The notes below the pieces were generated by a model. That model saw nothing but the letters and a program-made list of their open reading frames with translations. It was not told the origin of the DNA and searched no databases. A stretch of DNA of 64,000 bases from Actinospica robiniae DSM 44927. Its GTDB lineage: Bacteria; Actinomycetota; Actinomycetes; Streptomycetales; Catenulisporaceae. Within the stretch, counting starts at the first letter, position 1; each line of letters begins with the position of its first letter. The stretch lies in the NCBI RefSeq assembly GCF_000504285.1, contig NZ_KI632511.1, positions 741,372 to 805,371 on the forward strand, in the 5' to 3' direction. The translations under genes and the position numbers were made by a program. Positions 43,744 to 53,086 of this stretch are shown one piece after another.

Positions 43744-43928
43744 GCGGATTCTCCGTACCCGTGGATGAGATGAGGACTCACAGGCGCGGCGAACGGAAAC
43801 GAATCGTCGCCGCGCTCAGGCGCGGCGCATCCGCATGGCGGAAAAGCAGCAGCAGTTCACGCGAGCATGGTAGCTGGGTGGGTCGGCCGGGCTCAACCGA
43901 TGGTGACCACCGCCCCTTCTCGCCCGGC

Positions 43929-43934
43929 TATAGT
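43929..43934 (+). promoter_or_regulatory. -10 box of a leaderless transcript
   Basis: TATAGT lies six bases before the ATG at 43941, so transcription should begin at or next to the start codon. No strong -35 box is visible at 17 bp. Confidence 0.5.
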
Positions 43935-43940
43935 GAAGGC

Positions 43941-43979
43941 ATGTGCTGCTGCGCCATGAACATCCGGACCGCCGCCTAG
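43941..43979 (+). CDS. leaderless polycysteine leader peptide
   Basis: A 12-residue ORF, MCCCAMNIRTAA, with three consecutive TGC codons directly after the start. Mycobacteria and relatives use leaderless polycysteine mini-ORFs to sense cysteinyl-tRNA supply by ribosome pausing upstream of sulfur-metabolism genes. Here the next plus-strand gene is a damaged P-loop kinase 147 bp away, not a known cysteine gene. It is either a displaced sensor or controls that gene. Confidence 0.5.
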   Translation: MCCCAMNIRTAA

Positions 43980-44125
43980 CGGTGGTACCGAGGCTGCCCT
44001 CACTGCGGCCTCATCGCCTGCCCCCGTCGGGGGCGGTGCCAGGACGTACCGCCGGATCAGTGTCCTGCCGGCAGTCACGCGCGTATTCCCGTGCTGCCGG
44101 GCCATCCTGCCTGATCAGGGGAATC

Positions 44126-44747
44126 ATGTCTCAGCCACAGCATTCCGTTTCACCGTGCCCATACCCGTCTGCCCGCCCGCCCGTGCCCGGACCGGCCGCC
44201 GCGCAGGACCCGGGTGCCGGCACCCTGTACCTGATGGTCGGCCTTCCCGGCGCCGGGAAGACCACCCGGGCCAAAGAGATCGCCACAACGCACCGGGCGC
44301 TGCGGCTCACCCCGGATCACTGGATGAACCCGCTGTTCGGCGATTCGATGGCCGACGGTAAACGCTGGGTGCTCGAAGGCCGGCTCATTTCGCTCGCCCT
44401 GCAAGCGCTGGCCCTGGGCGTCAACGTCGTGCTCGACTACGGGCTCTGGGCCCGCGATGAACGCTCTGCGTTGCGCTACCTGGCCCGGTCGGTCGGCGCC
44501 ACCTGCCGCGTGGTCTACCTGCCTGTGGACAAAGACGACCAACTCGCCCGCATCGCGCAGCGCCAGGCGTCCACACCGCACCTGACCTTCCCGATGAGCG
44601 AGGCCGACGTGGACGCGTGGGCGCGAGCAGTTCCAGGAGCCCGACGCCGGCGAACTCGCGGGCGGTCAGATCCCCGCCCCGCCGGCCGGATGGCCCGGCT
44701 GGCCGGAATGGACGGCAGCTCAATGGCCGACGTACACCGACGCCTGA
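44126..44747 (+). pseudogene. P-loop ATP-binding kinase-like protein, one-base frameshift
   Basis: The frame begins MSQPQHSVSPCPY and carries Walker A VGLPGAGKTTRAKEI, LTPDHWMNPLFG, and VNVVLDYGLWARDERSALRY, a family of small AAA-type kinases that includes chloramphenicol-phosphotransferase-like and polynucleotide-kinase-like proteins. At 44619-44621 a GGG run shifts the frame after SEADVDAW. Removing one G restores REQFQEPDAGELAGGQ and ends at PTYTDA (TGA 44745-44747). It is a recent frameshift, or a sequencing error in a homopolymer. Confidence 0.75.
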
Positions 44748-44877
44748 CCAGCCATCCGCGCGACGCCGGTAACGACCGGCGCGGCCGCCGGCGCGCCGTG
44801 CGGACGGCCCGATGTGTTCTGGTCGAGTTCGATGACCGGAAGCCCGGTGGCCGTGCCGAGGGCGGCTGTCAGGATCA

Positions 44878-45915
44878 TCAATCCGAGATGGACTGCACGG
44901 CGGACGCTAGAGCCTCGGCCATGCGGTCGGCGAGTACGAGTTCGCCGACCGCGCTGGGGTGTAGGCCGTCCATCAGCAGGCCTGCGTCGGATCCGCTGAT
45001 CAGTCCGGCGCCGTCGATCAGGTGCAGATCGCCGTCGCCGGCCGCGCGCAGCCGCGTGACCGACCAGTTCACCAGCTCACGCACCTGACGTAACGTCATG
45101 CTGCTCGAGTTCTGCTTCTCTTCGCGCTCCACTGAGACGAACGGACCCCACACGATGATCGGGGTGCGCGGATGGCCGTCCCGGATCGTGGCGACGAACC
45201 CGCCGATGGCGGAGGCGAGGGTGCGGTCGGTCAGGCTGGCGAGGATGTAGACGTTCACCCCGAGCTCGAGGGTGATCAAGTCTGCGGGCGCGTCGCGGAT
45301 CGCTCGTGCCACCGCGAGGTCCAGGTGAGCCTGGGAGGACAGGCCGAGATTGCGCAGCCGCCAGCCGTTGCGCCGCGCCACGATGGCACTCCAGGTCTCG
45401 CTCGGTCCGGCGGCTGCCAGCGATTGCGTCAGGGAACTGCCGTAGGCGACCCAGTCCGGCCGGTCCGCTACCTCCCGCTCGACGACGCTCGCGCCATGCA
45501 GTGTGATCGCGTCGACGCGCACGCCCGTGTTGTGGGGAAGCCAGACCTCGATGTCGGTGGGCGCGCCCGTCGCGGCGGGAAGATCGACCCGTACCTCGTT
45601 CTCGCCGGGCCGAGTCGGGGTCCGCACGAGCCGGGAGTCTCGGGGCGGTCCGATCAGGACGTCGAGCGGCTTGCTCCGGCCGCCGTCGACGTGCAGGCGG
45701 ATCGTCACGGCTCGCGCGTCGGTGCGCAGGGAGAAGCGGACGCCGGCGGCCTGTTCCGCGGCGGCTTCGAGAGCGAAGGAGAGCGCGCAGGCCAGCCTTT
45801 CGGGCGGTAGCCGTAGCGGTCGTCTTCCAGGGCCGTCCGGCTCGAGGCGATCGATGCCGTCCCACCTGACGCGGGGATCGGTCGGAGCCAGCCGGACATC
45901 GTCGTGCTCGGACAC
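44878..45915 (-). CDS. SGNH/GDSL hydrolase with N-terminal beta-sandwich
   Basis: A 345-residue protein. The N-terminal 150 residues form a GDSL-associated jelly-roll (VTIRLHVDGGRSKPLDVLIG). The hydrolase domain has block I WVAYGSSLTQSL (nucleophile serine), the ELGVNVY block with the conserved Asn, and the C-terminal DGLHPS with the catalytic histidine. No signal peptide is present. AGGAG five bases before the GTG at 45915 sets the start. It is divergent from the acyltransferase gene with operator 45934-45957 near its start. In this cluster it could add or remove an acyl group. Confidence 0.82.
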   Translation of the reverse strand: MSEHDDVRLAPTDPRVRWDGIDRLEPDGPGRRPLRLPPERLACALSFALEAAAEQAAGVRFSLRTDARAVTIRLHVDGGRSKPLDVLIGPPRDSRLVRTPTRPGENEVRVDLPAATGAPTDIEVWLPHNTGVRVDAITLHGASVVEREVADRPDWVAYGSSLTQSLAAAGPSETWSAIVARRNGWRLRNLGLSSQAHLDLAVARAIRDAPADLITLELGVNVYILASLTDRTLASAIGGFVATIRDGHPRTPIIVWGPFVSVEREEKQNSSSMTLRQVRELVNWSVTRLRAAGDGDLHLIDGAGLISGSDAGLLMDGLHPSAVGELVLADRMAEALASAVQSISD

Positions 45916-45933
45916 GCGCGCTCCTCTCGGCCA

Positions 45934-45957
45934 ATAGTTCAACGCTTCGCAAACTAT
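45934..45957. promoter_or_regulatory. cluster operator copy 1 (ATAGTT-N12-AACTAT)
   Basis: A perfect 6+6 dyad with 12 bases between, 18 bp upstream of the SGNH hydrolase start and in the divergent region with the acyltransferase. Same spacing as the copies at 56050, 57124 and 62398. Confidence 0.7.
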
Positions 45958-46138
45958 CAGACTTCTGCTGGGCGGGTGCGGCGGGCCGGACGCCCGGCGA
46001 GTGCGCACGGCCGGTGCCACCGTCTCCGGACCGGTCCACGGCACGGTCCGCGAGCCGAAGCGCCGCGGCGGTGGGGAGCAGACACTGGCGCGCACAGCCC
46101 GCGCACGTCCTCGCGCGGGGGAAGCGGAGGCCTCGCCC

Positions 46139-47347
46139 ATGTCCACCGAACCCGCACTCGTCCCGCCCGGCGCGTCGTCCGCCGCCGAGGCTCCACCGGA
46201 CGCCCGCGCGCGACCCGCCTCCTCCCGCCGAGGCGGCGTGCGGCTGGATTCGTTGACCGGCCTGCGGTTCCTCGCGGCCCTACTCGTGTTCTTCTCGCAC
46301 ATCTCGCTCTCCGGCCTGTTCTCCGATCCGCGCGCCGCCACCGACGCGTTCCAGGTCGCCGCCAGAGCCGGCTGGATCGGCGTCGGATTCTTCTTCGTGC
46401 TCAGCGGCTTCGTGCTCACCTACTCGGCACGCTCCGATGACACGGCCCGGTACTTCTGGCGCCGCCGTTTCGCCAAGATCTATCCGAACCACGCGGTCAC
46501 CTGGGCTGTCACCCTGCTGCTGATGGCGTGGGTCGGCCAACGGGTGACCACGGCCCAGGCCGGCGCCAACCTCCTGCTGCTGCACGCGTGGATCCCCGAC
46601 TTCACCTACTTCGACAGCGTCAATCCCGTCAGCTGGTCGCTGTGCTGCGAAGCGCTGTTCTACGCACTCTTCCCCTGGCTGCTGCGGGCCGTCCGGCGTA
46701 TCCCGGCGAACCGGTTGTGGCACGCGGCCACCGCCGCCGTCGCCTTGATCTTCGCCGTGCCGCTGATCGCCGAGCTCCTGCCGTCCACGCCTGTGCTGCC
46801 GTTCGCGCCGGTCTCCGACTGGCAGTTCTGGTTCGTCTACCTGTGCCCGCCGGTGCGCGTGCTCGACTTCGTCCTCGGCATCGTGCTCGCGCGGATCGTG
46901 CTGGAAGGCCGATGGATCCGGTTCGGCCTGCTGCCGGCGAGCGCGTTGGCGATCGTCGGGTACGTCGTCATGCTGAAGGTGCCGCCGCTGTTCGCGATGA
47001 CGGCGACGACCACCATTCCGCTCGCGCTGCTGATCGCGGCCGCGGCGGCGGCAGACCGGGACGGGCGCCGGTCGGTGCTGCGTTCCCGCACGATGGTGTG
47101 GCTCGGCGAGATCTCCTTCGCCTTCTACATGACCCACTTCCTGGTCATCTACTACGGGCACTACCTGCTGGGCGCGACCCGCAGTTGGAGCGACGGCGGC
47201 GCGATCGGCGTCACCGTGCTCTTCCTCGCCGGCGCCGTGGTGGCCGCGGCGTTGCTGCACCGGTTCGTCGAGGTGCCGCTGATGCGGCTGATCGGCCGGC
47301 CGCCGCGCGTCGCCCCGGCGGCGGACGCCGGGGCGACGACGGGCTGA
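46139..47347 (+). CDS. membrane acyltransferase (acyltransferase-3 family)
   Basis: A 402-residue integral membrane protein with about ten helices. The N-terminal motif RLDSLTGLRFLAALLVFFSH contains the catalytic-type RFLAA-x-H pattern. FFFVLSGFVLTYS and FWRRRFAKIYPNHAV follow, and VSWSLCCEALFYALFPWLL closes the signature. Family members O-acylate sugars, lipids or antibiotics at the membrane. GGAGG eight bases before the ATG sets the start. The divergent SGNH hydrolase could act on the same ester. Confidence 0.88.
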   Translation: MSTEPALVPPGASSAAEAPPDARARPASSRRGGVRLDSLTGLRFLAALLVFFSHISLSGLFSDPRAATDAFQVAARAGWIGVGFFFVLSGFVLTYSARSDDTARYFWRRRFAKIYPNHAVTWAVTLLLMAWVGQRVTTAQAGANLLLLHAWIPDFTYFDSVNPVSWSLCCEALFYALFPWLLRAVRRIPANRLWHAATAAVALIFAVPLIAELLPSTPVLPFAPVSDWQFWFVYLCPPVRVLDFVLGIVLARIVLEGRWIRFGLLPASALAIVGYVVMLKVPPLFAMTATTTIPLALLIAAAAAADRDGRRSVLRSRTMVWLGEISFAFYMTHFLVIYYGHYLLGATRSWSDGGAIGVTVLFLAGAVVAAALLHRFVEVPLMRLIGRPPRVAPAADAGATTG

Positions 47348-47362
47348 GCGGGCGCCGGCAGG

Positions 47363-48226
47363 TCAGACGAACGCCAGGACGCGCGCGGGGCCGCCGGTTC
47401 CCGCGCGCATCTTCGGCGCACCGACCACCAGCACCGCACCGGAGTCCGGCACCTGGTCGAGGTCTGCGAGGCATTCGACCCCGTAGAGTCCGGCGGGCAG
47501 GATCGTCTGGTGCGCCAGCGGGATCTCCCGTGTGCCGGTGTCGAGGCTGGTGGTGTCGACGCCCGCGCCGACCACGTCGCGGTCGCCGACGAGGAACGCG
47601 GCGGCCTCCGGCGAGATCCCCGGCCAGAGGTAGGCGCCGGTGTCCGCGTCGTAGTTGAGGAACGCGCCCGGAATCGAGACCCGCTGCGACCAGCCGGAGT
47701 CCATGGCGACGAACGCCCCGTCGGGGATCCGGCCGTAGCGCCGCTCCCACGCCAGGATGTCGTCGACCTCGAGTTCGGTGGTCGGGTCCTGGGCCGCGCG
47801 CTGCGCGATGCGCACCACGACCAGGGGCGCCACCAGCGATTCGGCCGGAAGCTGCGCGACGGACAGGCCGGAGTCGTCGAAGTGCAGCGGCGCGTCGATG
47901 TGGGTGCCGGTGTGCTCGTTGATCGTGTTGATCTTGTCGTTGTATCCGTCCGCGGCGAGCGTGGCCGCCTGGCGTGTGACGGGCTCCTCGGTGAAGCGGA
48001 GCCAGACCGGGAAGTCCGTGCTCAGTTCGTGCGTCAGGTCGACGACCCGGCCGCGCACTGCGGGCGCGGGGTCGGGCGGGGGCGTGGCGGCGGACGCCGA
48101 CGGGCTCGGCGCCCCGACGAGCGCCGGCACCGCGCCGAGCACGGCGGCCGAACGCAGCAGGGCGCGGCGGCCGAGGGTCGGCGCGTGCGGGTGGCAGAGG
48201 CTTTCGATAAGGCCGGGACTGCACAT
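47363..48226 (-). CDS. exported cyclase-family protein (kynurenine-formamidase-like)
   Basis: A 287-residue protein with a Tat-type signal (LGRRALLRSAAVLGAVPALV). The cyclase/formamidase domain includes VVDLTHELSTDFPVW, metal-binding HTGTHIDAPLHF and the late VDTTSLDTGTREIPLAHQTI. Relatives hydrolyse N-formylkynurenine or related amides outside or inside the cell. It is convergent with the acyltransferase (15-bp gap) and divergent from DAHP synthase. No cluster operator dyad is seen in 48227-48511. Confidence 0.83.
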   Translation of the reverse strand: MCSPGLIESLCHPHAPTLGRRALLRSAAVLGAVPALVGAPSPSASAATPPPDPAPAVRGRVVDLTHELSTDFPVWLRFTEEPVTRQAATLAADGYNDKINTINEHTGTHIDAPLHFDDSGLSVAQLPAESLVAPLVVVRIAQRAAQDPTTELEVDDILAWERRYGRIPDGAFVAMDSGWSQRVSIPGAFLNYDADTGAYLWPGISPEAAAFLVGDRDVVGAGVDTTSLDTGTREIPLAHQTILPAGLYGVECLADLDQVPDSGAVLVVGAPKMRAGTGGPARVLAFV

Positions 48227-48511
48227 GGGATCAGGCCCTTTCGGTGGGGAGAGAAACAGGCTTCTTCGATGCTTGCGCCCATTCCATCGTCGGACCACGG
48301 CGCCGCCGCCGGGATCGTGACGCCGCGGTTTCGATCACTCGTCGGGCCCGGCGCGCCCGAGCCCGGACCGGGGACCGGCATCGCGCCCCGGTCCACGGTC
48401 CGAAGACGCCGGGCGGGGCCGCTGGGCAGACTCTGCCGTGCAGCGCGTGCCGCCGTCGCCATGCGCCGGCCCGAGAAGCCTCCCCGCCTTCGACGCAAAG
48501 GAGTACGACCC
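48227..48511. promoter_or_regulatory. divergent promoter region of cyclase and DAHP synthase genes
   Basis: A 285-bp GC-rich gap. It contains CCCGGACCGGGGACCG followed by CGCGCCCCG (48362-48390), nearly identical to 57211-57238 before the ammonia-lyase gene. No clear -10/-35 pair stands out. Confidence 0.4.
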
Positions 48512-49576
48512 ATGGCCACGCTGCTCGCCTTCGCCGCGGACGGCGCCCGCCTGAGCAATCTGCGCGGGCTCACCGACCGACTCGCCGCGCTCGGCGCCCG
48601 TACCACCACCCGCTCGTTCCGCGGCCGGGTCCTGCTGGTGGTGGACGGTCCGCGATCCGAGCCGCTGGGTGCCGAACTCGCCGCCAGCGACCAGATCACC
48701 CAGGTCCTCGACACCGCCGCGCCGCATCCGCTCGCCTCCCGCGCGGCCTGGCCGCAAGACTCGGTGGTGCGGATTGGCGACGCCGAGTTCGGCGGCAGTC
48801 GGCCGGTGCTGATCGCCGGACCCTGCTCCGCGGAGAACCCCGACGTCCTTCTCGAGACGGCCGCGGCCGTCAAGGCGGCGGGCGCGAGCATGCTGCGGGT
48901 CGGCATCTTCAAGCCGCGTACCTCACCCTATTCCTTCCAGGGTTTGGGGCGCGCGGGGATCTCGGCGCTCTCCGCGGTGCGCGCCGAGCACGGACTGCCG
49001 GTGGTGAGCGAACTGATCAGCGTCCGCGACCTGGATGTGCTTCCCGGGGTCGCCGACCTGATCCAGATCGGCGCCCGCAACATGCAGAACTATCCGCTGC
49101 TCGCCGAGGTGGCCCGGGCGGGCCGGCCGCTGCTGCTCAAGCGCGGGTTCGCCGCGACGGTCGGGGAGTGGCTCAACGCGGCCGAGTACCTGCTGGCGCA
49201 CGGGGCGAGCGAGGTCGTGCTCTGCGAACGCGGCATCCGCACCTTCGAGCCGGCCACCCGCTTCACCCTGGACCTCGGCGCCGTGCCGGTGGTCAAGGAG
49301 CTCTCCCACCTCCCGGTCATCGTCGACCCGAGCCACGCGGCCGGTTCCGCCCGGCTGGTGCCCGCCCTCGCCGCCGCGGGCCTCGCGGCGGGCGCGGACG
49401 GGCTGATCATCGAGGTCCACCCGCGCCCGCACGAGGCGCTGAGCGACGGGGAGCAATCCCTCGACCTGCCCGGATTCGCCGCGCTGGCCGACCGCCTGCG
49501 GGCGCTGGGCACCGCGCTCGGACGCCCGCTCACCGCGGCCGAGGCGTCCGAGCCCCAACTCGTATCCGTCCCTTGA
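48512..49576 (+). CDS. 3-deoxy-7-phosphoheptulonate (DAHP) synthase, class I, AroA-beta type
   Basis: A 354-residue enzyme that condenses phosphoenolpyruvate and erythrose-4-phosphate, the first shikimate step. Motifs: LIAGPCSAENPDVLLETAAA, GIFKPRTSPYSFQGLG, IGARNMQNYPLL, LLLKRGFAATVGEW and VIVDPSHAAGSARLVPALA. An N-terminal ferredoxin-like extension (1-85) resembles the regulatory domain of this subtype. Actinobacterial primary metabolism mostly uses class II DAHP synthase, so a class I copy here points to dedicated precursor supply for tyrosine. AAAGGAG before the ATG fits. Its stop overlaps a possible upstream start of the next gene. Confidence 0.92.
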   Translation: MATLLAFAADGARLSNLRGLTDRLAALGARTTTRSFRGRVLLVVDGPRSEPLGAELAASDQITQVLDTAAPHPLASRAAWPQDSVVRIGDAEFGGSRPVLIAGPCSAENPDVLLETAAAVKAAGASMLRVGIFKPRTSPYSFQGLGRAGISALSAVRAEHGLPVVSELISVRDLDVLPGVADLIQIGARNMQNYPLLAEVARAGRPLLLKRGFAATVGEWLNAAEYLLAHGASEVVLCERGIRTFEPATRFTLDLGAVPVVKELSHLPVIVDPSHAAGSARLVPALAAAGLAAGADGLIIEVHPRPHEALSDGEQSLDLPGFAALADRLRALGTALGRPLTAAEASEPQLVSVP

Positions 49577-49632
49577 TGGATAGCGCACCTCAACATCCCG
49601 GCCCTTCACCAGAAACCCGAGGTACCTCAGCC

Positions 49633-51288
49633 ATGGTCCAGCGCACACACCCAAGACTCCTCCCAGCCGCTGCGGCGATACTTCTCGGTGCGGGCGTGTT
49701 GGCGGGATGTAGCGGAACCGCGAACGACTCCAAAGCGGACGCCGCCGGGCCGGTATCGGGCGGGAAGCTGAGCTTCGCCGTCAACCAGGAGCCGTCCTGC
49801 TTCGATCCCCACGTGAGCCCCGCCGACGTCACCGCCGTCATCCAGCGCGGGGTGTACGACTCGCTCGTGTACCAGGACTCCTCCGGTGCCTTCCATCCGT
49901 GGCTCGCCACGTCGTGGAAGGTCTCCAAGGACGGCAAGACATATACATTCCAGTTGCGCCACGACGTGAAGTTCACCGACGGAACCGCGTTCGACGCTCA
50001 GGCGGTCAAGGCGAACTTCGACTCGATCAACGCCCCCGCCACCAAGTCGGAATACGCCTCGGCCCTGTTCGGCCAGTATTACCAGGGGACGAAGGTGGAC
50101 GACGCCTACACCGTGGAGGTCGACTTCTCCCGCGCCTTCACCCCCTTCCTGCAGGCCGTGAGCACCACCTACCTGGGCATCGCCTCTCCGGCCTCGCTCA
50201 CCCACGACGCCTCGCATCTGTGCGCGGGCGGCAGCTACTCGGTCGGATCAGGGCCCTTCGTCGAGAGTGCCCGTGTGCCCGGCCAGAGCGTCAGCTTCAC
50301 CCGCAACCCCGCCTACAAGTGGGGTCCGCAGGGTGTCGGAAACAGCGGGCCCGCCTACCTGTCCGGCTACACGATCGACTTCCTGCCCGACGACTCGACC
50401 CGCGTCGGCTCCCTCACCAGTGGCCAGGTGGACGCCGCGACCGTCCCGGTGACGGCGGTCAAGACGGTGAAGGCCGACACGCAGCTGACCTACGTCGCAC
50501 ACCAGTCGCCCGGCATCGTCTACAGCCTCCAGCTCAACCAGGCGCACGCCCCGCTCAACGACGAACGGGTGCGCCAGGCCGTGCTCGACGCCGCGGACGT
50601 GCCGACGCTGATCAAGTCGGTCTACTTCGGCCTCTACCAGCCGGCCTGGAGCGTGCTGAGCCCCTCGACCCCGGGCGGCACTTATGACAGCACGCTGGCG
50701 AACTCCTGGGGGAACGATCCGGCCAAGGCGATCGAACTCCTCGAGCAGGCCAGCTACACCGGCGTGGACGCCCAGGGCTACCGGACGAAGGACGGCAAGC
50801 GGCTGACACTGCGTTGGATCTACATCGCCGAGAGCCAGAGCGACCAGCGCGACACCCTGGGCCAGGCGCTGGTCGCCCAGTTCAAGAAGGTCGGCATCGA
50901 CCTCGAACGCGACACGGTGGCCGAGGGCGCGTACTTCACCGACATCGAGAAGAGCGACTACGACGTCCTCGACCTGAGCTGGGCCCGCGGTGACGCCGAC
51001 ATCCTCCGCGGTTTCTACCACAGCGCCTCCGCGGCGGTGCAGGGCAGTGAGGACGCCTCCAACACCCGCGATCCGCAGGTCGACGCGTGGCTCGACGACG
51101 CCGACGGGAACGTCTCGCCCGCGCAGTCGGCCGCGGACTACCGCGACGTGCAGAACTGGACGATCCAGCACGCCGTCGTGCTGCCGCTGTATGTGACCGA
51201 ATATCAGCTCGGCGTCTCCACGAAGGTCCACGGCCTGCGTTACGACGTGAGCGGCGGCCCCGAGTTCTACACCGCGTGGGTCGCGTAG
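49633..51288 (+). CDS. ABC transporter substrate-binding lipoprotein (SBP family 5)
   Basis: A 551-residue lipoprotein. The signal MVQRTHPRLLPAAAAILLGA ends at lipobox LAGC. The SBP_bac_5 (peptide/nickel-type) fold begins LSFAVNQEPSCFDPHVSPAD and includes DGKTYTFQLRHDVKFTDGTA. The start at 49633 is preferred over ATG 49576, which overlaps the DAHP synthase stop but would put 19 residues before the signal. It captures a peptide-like ligand outside the cell for the two permeases and the fused ATPase downstream. Confidence 0.9.
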   Translation: MVQRTHPRLLPAAAAILLGAGVLAGCSGTANDSKADAAGPVSGGKLSFAVNQEPSCFDPHVSPADVTAVIQRGVYDSLVYQDSSGAFHPWLATSWKVSKDGKTYTFQLRHDVKFTDGTAFDAQAVKANFDSINAPATKSEYASALFGQYYQGTKVDDAYTVEVDFSRAFTPFLQAVSTTYLGIASPASLTHDASHLCAGGSYSVGSGPFVESARVPGQSVSFTRNPAYKWGPQGVGNSGPAYLSGYTIDFLPDDSTRVGSLTSGQVDAATVPVTAVKTVKADTQLTYVAHQSPGIVYSLQLNQAHAPLNDERVRQAVLDAADVPTLIKSVYFGLYQPAWSVLSPSTPGGTYDSTLANSWGNDPAKAIELLEQASYTGVDAQGYRTKDGKRLTLRWIYIAESQSDQRDTLGQALVAQFKKVGIDLERDTVAEGAYFTDIEKSDYDVLDLSWARGDADILRGFYHSASAAVQGSEDASNTRDPQVDAWLDDADGNVSPAQSAADYRDVQNWTIQHAVVLPLYVTEYQLGVSTKVHGLRYDVSGGPEFYTAWVA

Positions 51289-52274
51289 TGGCCGAGGGAT
51301 CCTCCCGGCCGGGCCGGGCGTCTCAGGCGCTCGGCCCGGTGGCCCGCTTCCTGCTCGGCCGCGCCGCGCAGGCCGTCGTGGTGCTCTGGGGCGCGGCCAC
51401 GCTCTCCTTCGCCGCACTCCACCTGCTGCCGGGCGATCCGGTCTCCACGCTGCTCGGGCCGATGGTGACGGTCACCCCGCAGGTGCGCGCGCGCATCGTG
51501 GCGGACTATCAGCTGGACCGGCCCCTGGCGGTCCAGTACGCCGGCTATCTCAGGCGTCTGTTCACCGGCGATCTCGGCACCTCGTACCAGCAGCAGCTGC
51601 CGGTGCGCGCCGTCATCGGCCAGCAGCTCGGCGCGACGGTCCAACTCGCGCTCGCCGCGGCCCTGCTCGGCGGCGCCCTCGCCCTCGCGGCCGCGCTGCT
51701 GACGTCCGGACACGACGGGCCGGTGCGCCGGCTCGTGGAATCTGCCGAGCTGCTGGCCGTCTCCACGCCCACCTTCTGGCTGGGAATCCTGCTTCTGACG
51801 CTCTTCTCCTTCCACTGGAAGCTCTTCCCCGTCGCCGGCGCCGACGGACCGGCGGCCCTGGTGCTGCCGGCGGCGACGCTCGCGGTGCCGATGGCCGGGC
51901 TGCTCTCCCAGGTGCTGCGCTCCGGTCTCGACGCGGCGCTCGAGGAACCCTTCGTGCTCGCGGCCCGGGCGCGCGGCCTCGGCGGCTTCGCGGTGCGGGC
52001 GCGCCACGCTCTGCGGCACGCGCTGATCCCGGCGATCACGCTGGGCGGCTGGCTCTTCGGCGGCCTGCTCGGCGGCACCGTCTTAGTCGAGACGGTCTTC
52101 GCCCGCCCCGGGCTCGGCCGGATCGCCGTCACGGCGATCGATGCCAAGGACATGCCCGTCGTCCTAGGGGTCGTGCTGCTCTCGGCCGCCGGATTCGTCG
52201 TCGTGAACACCGCGGTCGATCTGCTCTACGCCGCGGTGGATCCGCGGCTGCGCGCGGGTTCGGTGAGGTCGTGA
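51288..52274 (+). CDS. peptide-type ABC transporter permease (DppB-like)
   Basis: A 328-residue membrane protein. N-terminal LLGRAAQAVVVLWGAATLSF and LLPGDPVSTLLGP are DppB hallmarks. The EAA loop (EEPFVLAARARGLGGFAVRA) couples to the ATPase. The GTG at 51288 shares its first base with the preceding TAG, so translation is coupled. Confidence 0.9.
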   Translation: MAEGSSRPGRASQALGPVARFLLGRAAQAVVVLWGAATLSFAALHLLPGDPVSTLLGPMVTVTPQVRARIVADYQLDRPLAVQYAGYLRRLFTGDLGTSYQQQLPVRAVIGQQLGATVQLALAAALLGGALALAAALLTSGHDGPVRRLVESAELLAVSTPTFWLGILLLTLFSFHWKLFPVAGADGPAALVLPAATLAVPMAGLLSQVLRSGLDAALEEPFVLAARARGLGGFAVRARHALRHALIPAITLGGWLFGGLLGGTVLVETVFARPGLGRIAVTAIDAKDMPVVLGVVLLSAAGFVVVNTAVDLLYAAVDPRLRAGSVRS

Positions 52275-53086
52275 AGGCGGGCCGGCCTCGTGGCTCCACC
52301 GTGATCGCCGCGGTCGGGCTCGCGCTCGTCGTCCTGGCCGCGCTGCGGCCGTCGGTGCTCGCCTCGGGCGACCCCGACGCCGTGAACGTGCTGCAGGCCT
52401 TCCGCGGCCCCGGGTTCGCGCACTGGTTCGGCACGGACCAGCTCGGCCGGGACGAGTACACGCGCGTCGTCTACGGCGCGCGGCTTTCGCTGACCGTGGG
52501 ACTCGGCGCGACGGTGCTGGCCACCGCTGCCGCGACGCTGCTCGGGCTGGCCGCCGGCCTCGGCGGGCGCGTCGTCGGCGCCGCGTTGGGACGCGTGTTC
52601 GACGTCTTCCTCGCGTTCCCGGGACTGCTCCTCGCTTTGCTCGTCCTGGCCGTGCTCGGCTCCGGAACCGGCCAGGAGATCCTCGCGATCGCCCTGGCCG
52701 CCACGCCGGGCCTGGCTCGGCTGGTGCGCGCCCGGGTGCTCGAGGTACGCGGCGCGGGTTACATCGACGCGGCCGTCATCCTGGGCCTCGGCCGCGGTGC
52801 GATCCTGCGCCGCCACCTGCTCCCGGCGGCGCTGCGGCCGCTGCTGGTGCTGGTGACGGTCGGCATCGCCGAGTCGATCCTGGCCGGCGCCGCCCTGAGC
52901 TTCCTGGGCCTGGGCCCGGCGGAGCCCGCCGCCGAGTGGGGCTCGATGCTCGCCCAGGGCCGCGACTACCTGGCGCTGGCCTGGTGGACCGGGATCATCC
53001 CGGGCCTCGCCATCGCCGCGACCGTCGTGGCCGCCACCGTGCTGGGCAGAGCCGCCCAGCGAGCCGCACGCAGGAGGACCGGATGA
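52271..53086 (+). CDS. peptide-type ABC transporter permease (DppC-like)
   Basis: A 271-residue membrane protein with GTDQLGRDEYTRVVYGARLS, the DppC signature, and EAA-loop sequence RGAGYIDAAVILGLGRGAIL. The GTG start overlaps the DppB-like stop by four bases, and its end overlaps the ATPase start by four bases. Confidence 0.9.
   Translation: MKAGRPRGSTVIAAVGLALVVLAALRPSVLASGDPDAVNVLQAFRGPGFAHWFGTDQLGRDEYTRVVYGARLSLTVGLGATVLATAAATLLGLAAGLGGRVVGAALGRVFDVFLAFPGLLLALLVLAVLGSGTGQEILAIALAATPGLARLVRARVLEVRGAGYIDAAVILGLGRGAILRRHLLPAALRPLLVLVTVGIAESILAGAALSFLGLGPAEPAAEWGSMLAQGRDYLALAWWTGIIPGLAIAATVVAATVLGRAAQRAARRRTG

Larger units (their letters stand above)
43744..44125. other. leader region with a polycysteine mini-ORF
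   Basis: Besides the mini-ORF and its promoter, this stretch has one short GC hairpin (GCCCCC-GTC-GGGGGC, 44020-44034) before the P-loop gene. It could be part of an attenuation device; there is no T-run. Confidence 0.4.
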
